Source: Pseudomonas alloputida
Lineage (GTDB): Bacteria > Pseudomonadota > Gammaproteobacteria > Pseudomonadales > Pseudomonadaceae
Direction: 5' to 3'
Length of the DNA stretch: 64,000 bases
Assembly: GCF_021283545.2 (NCBI RefSeq)
Contig: NZ_CP128540.1
Location: 3,073,501 to 3,137,500, forward strand
Position numbers and translations under genes: made by a program. A model generated the notes under the pieces. It was not told the origin of the DNA, ran no database searches, and saw only the letters and a program-made list of their open reading frames with translations. Numbering within the stretch: position 1 is the first letter of the stretch; each line of letters opens with the position of its first letter. Below, piece after piece: positions 62,925 through 64,000 of this stretch.

Positions 62925-62938
62925 TTGGTTTTTATCAA
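62925..62938. promoter_or_regulatory. ANR-like box TTGGTTTTTATCAA
   Basis: Nine of ten consensus positions match (A to G in the left half-site). It lies 123 bp upstream of the universal stress start at 62802 and just before the small lipoprotein stop at 62963. Confidence 0.6.
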
Positions 62939-62962
62939 GCGTGCGAACGCCTGCAGCGTGGC

Positions 62963-63214
62963 TCAATGTCTGGCCTGTTGGCGCAGTTGCCGCACCTCGT
63001 CCTGAGCCTGGGTTGCCCGCCTTAGGGCCTCGTTGGCGGTCTGCTCGACCAGATCGATGCGGTAACACACTTGATCGGCGCGCAACCTTGCGGTGGCGGC
63101 GTTGTTCTCCGCCGACTCCAGGCGCGCATCGTATTCCTCGGCGCGCCACGCCGTGCAGCCTGACGCGGTAACCAGCAACAGGCTTGCCCACCCGCAAAGC
63201 ACATAACGTCGCAT
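62963..63214 (-). CDS. Small Lpp/OprI-like lipoprotein
   Basis: The product is 83 residues from ATG 63214 (GAGGG upstream). The signal has a lipobox ending TASGC, and the mature part is a heptad-like helix (ARLESAENNAATARLRADQV, ALRRATQAQDEVRQL) as in OprI. It ends in RQQARH, not the Lys used to bind peptidoglycan in Lpp, so it may be unattached. An ANR-like box lies about 100 bp upstream. Confidence 0.8.
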   Translation of the reverse strand: MRRYVLCGWASLLLVTASGCTAWRAEEYDARLESAENNAATARLRADQVCYRIDLVEQTANEALRRATQAQDEVRQLRQQARH

Positions 63215-63312
63215 GTCCGTACCCTCTTGCATGCCAGGACACGCTGAGTATCGCTGGCGGCGTGCGCTGCAGCCTGACATTTGTCAACCGCGAGCGGCCT
63301 TTTCACCGGGGT

Positions 63313-63326
63313 TGACCTTTATCAAT
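63313..63326. promoter_or_regulatory. ANR-like box TTGACCTTTATCAA
   Basis: Nine of ten consensus positions match. It lies 99 bp upstream of the small lipoprotein start (63214). A weaker 7/10 site CTGACATTTGTCAA is at 63275-63288. Confidence 0.6.
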
Positions 63327-63412
63327 CGGGGATGCTGTTGCGACTGTTGCAGTACCATGAGGTCAACGACATTCACCACCCTCACACGCACGTCTGGAGC
63401 CTGCATTGCCAA

Positions 63413-63808
63413 TCAGGTATCGGGCGCTGGGGCTGGGCCTGCCATGATGACGAGATGCCCGAGGTGGTGCTTGCCTGTGCGAGCGATGTGCCGACGGATA
63501 TTGGCGCGCCGCATATTGAGGAAGACATCGAACAGGTCCTCGTTCTGGTTCGCGGTGATCAGAGGCCGGGGCAGTACATCGACCGCCTGCAGGTCCTCCT
63601 GATCCGGTGGGTTGCGCGCAATGATCCGCAACGCCAGGTCGCGATCGGTGATCAGGCCGATGGGCCGACAACGCTCGCCGTCGACATGTTCGGCCAGCAC
63701 AAGATCGCCGACATGGTACTGATTCATCATGCGCGCCGCGGCATAGATGGAGATACCGGGTGGTGCGGTGACCACGTCCCGGTTGCAGTATTTGCCAATG
63801 GACATCAT
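63413..63808 (-). CDS. CBS-domain protein
   Basis: The product is 131 residues with a CBS pair: VVTAPPGISIYAAARMMNQYHVGDLVL, then LITDRDLALRII and LITANQNEDLFDVFLNMRRANIRR. CBS pairs bind adenosyl ligands and regulate partners. GGAGG is upstream of the first ATG. It is 55 bp downstream of the Hsp20 stop, probably one transcript. Confidence 0.88.
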   Translation of the reverse strand: MMSIGKYCNRDVVTAPPGISIYAAARMMNQYHVGDLVLAEHVDGERCRPIGLITDRDLALRIIARNPPDQEDLQAVDVLPRPLITANQNEDLFDVFLNMRRANIRRHIARTGKHHLGHLVIMAGPAPAPDT

Positions 63809-63863
63809 GTTCTACCTCCACGGGCGGAGCCTCCTTGCTCCTCGATGCAGTGAGGGTGGGTGA

Positions 63864-64000
63864 TCATTTACCGCTCTTGATCGGAATCACCTTTTCCGGA
63901 TGGATGGCTTCGGCACGCTTGGGCAGGTGCACCAGCAGCACGCCCTTGTCGAACTGGGCGTCGATTTTCTCGGCGTCGACCCCACGGGGCAGCTGGAAAA
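63864..64000 (-). CDS. Hsp20 small heat-shock protein, C-terminal part only
   Basis: The frame runs from the right edge to TGA at 63864-63866 and gives about 45 residues. FQLPRGVDAEKIDAQFDKGVLLVHLPK is the end of the alpha-crystallin domain, and the VIPIKSGK tail carries the IxI motif (VIPI). An Hsp20 chaperone ends here; the N-terminus lies beyond the window. It is followed by a CBS-domain gene on the same strand. Confidence 0.88.
   Translation of the reverse strand, partial: FQLPRGVDAEKIDAQFDKGVLLVHLPKRAEAIHPEKVIPIKSGK

Noticed and set aside
1..64000. CRISPR arrays, rRNA and tRNA genes
   Set aside because: No regular repeat-spacer pattern, rRNA block or cloverleaf sequence was noticed in either strand by eye; a tRNA search tool was not available.

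Overview
This window fits a chromosome of the Pseudomonas putida group. It is GC-rich except for the left 5 kb. It carries a complete phenylacetate (paa) cluster, P. putida-type REP elements, dual-domain universal stress proteins with ANR/FNR boxes, an OprD-type porin, a LigD with PE-ligase-polymerase order, and KGG-type stress proteins. The assignment rests on gene content and remembered family features, not on an alignment.

Layout. (1) 1-4.5 kb: an AT-rich, leftward Tn7/Tn5053-like transposition operon, tniA (DDE transposase), tniB (AAA+ ATPase), a second smaller P-loop ATPase and a tniQ that runs off the left edge. About 500 bp of structured, AT-rich, non-coding DNA and a HEPN-like gene follow. 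(2) 5.8-14.3 kb: a low-oxygen island with three universal stress proteins, a YeeE/YedE pair (one half broken by an in-frame amber codon), a K+ channel, a metallo-beta-lactamase/beta-CASP nuclease, a GNAT protein and an FNR-type regulator with four well-placed cysteines. ANR boxes lie in the promoters. (3) 14.4-31.8 kb: the paa regulon. paaX and paaY run leftward, paaFGHIJK and paaABCDE rightward, followed by a DUF485/symporter pair, a porin and paaZ (paaN). PaaX-like TGATACA motifs lie in the control regions. paaF appears shifted out of frame with its own ribosome site by loss of one AT unit. (4) 32-39.5 kb: small stress genes, a NUDIX hydrolase, a ClpP-like protease, a DUF72/nuclease/cardiolipin synthase/YbhN operon and a metallothionein. 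(5) 39.6-46 kb: bacterial non-homologous end joining (ligD and ku) enclosing a four-gene cluster (acyl-CoA dehydrogenase-like, PIG-L deacetylase, NodS-like methyltransferase, family 2 glycosyltransferase). (6) 46-53 kb: a nucleosidase, then an overlapping run of HDO-like enzyme, methyltransferase and GCS2-type ligase; then a lipoprotein, a KGG protein, an MFS/nucleotide-translocase-like carrier and a Tat-exported aldo/keto reductase. (7) 53-60 kb: DyP peroxidase, bile-acid-symporter family protein, orphan CrtZ-like hydroxylase, MgtC with a possible leader peptide, a GGDEF cyclase and small stress proteins. (8) 60-64 kb: a KfrA-like protein with a palindromic upstream region, then a second low-oxygen group (phosphoribosyltransferase, universal stress protein, small lipoprotein, CBS protein, Hsp20) with further ANR-like boxes.

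How it works together. The paa genes convert phenylacetate to phenylacetyl-CoA (PaaK), epoxidise the ring (PaaABCDE), isomerise and open it (PaaG, PaaZ) and beta-oxidise the product to acetyl-CoA and succinyl-CoA (PaaF, PaaH, PaaJ). The two low-oxygen groups look like one ANR/FNR regulon split around the paa and repair genes. The points most worth a second look are the paaF dinucleotide-repeat frameshift, the yeeE nonsense codon, the two-ATPase Tn7-like operon, the Nod-factor-like four-gene set inside the NHEJ locus, and the HDO/methyltransferase/ligase run.
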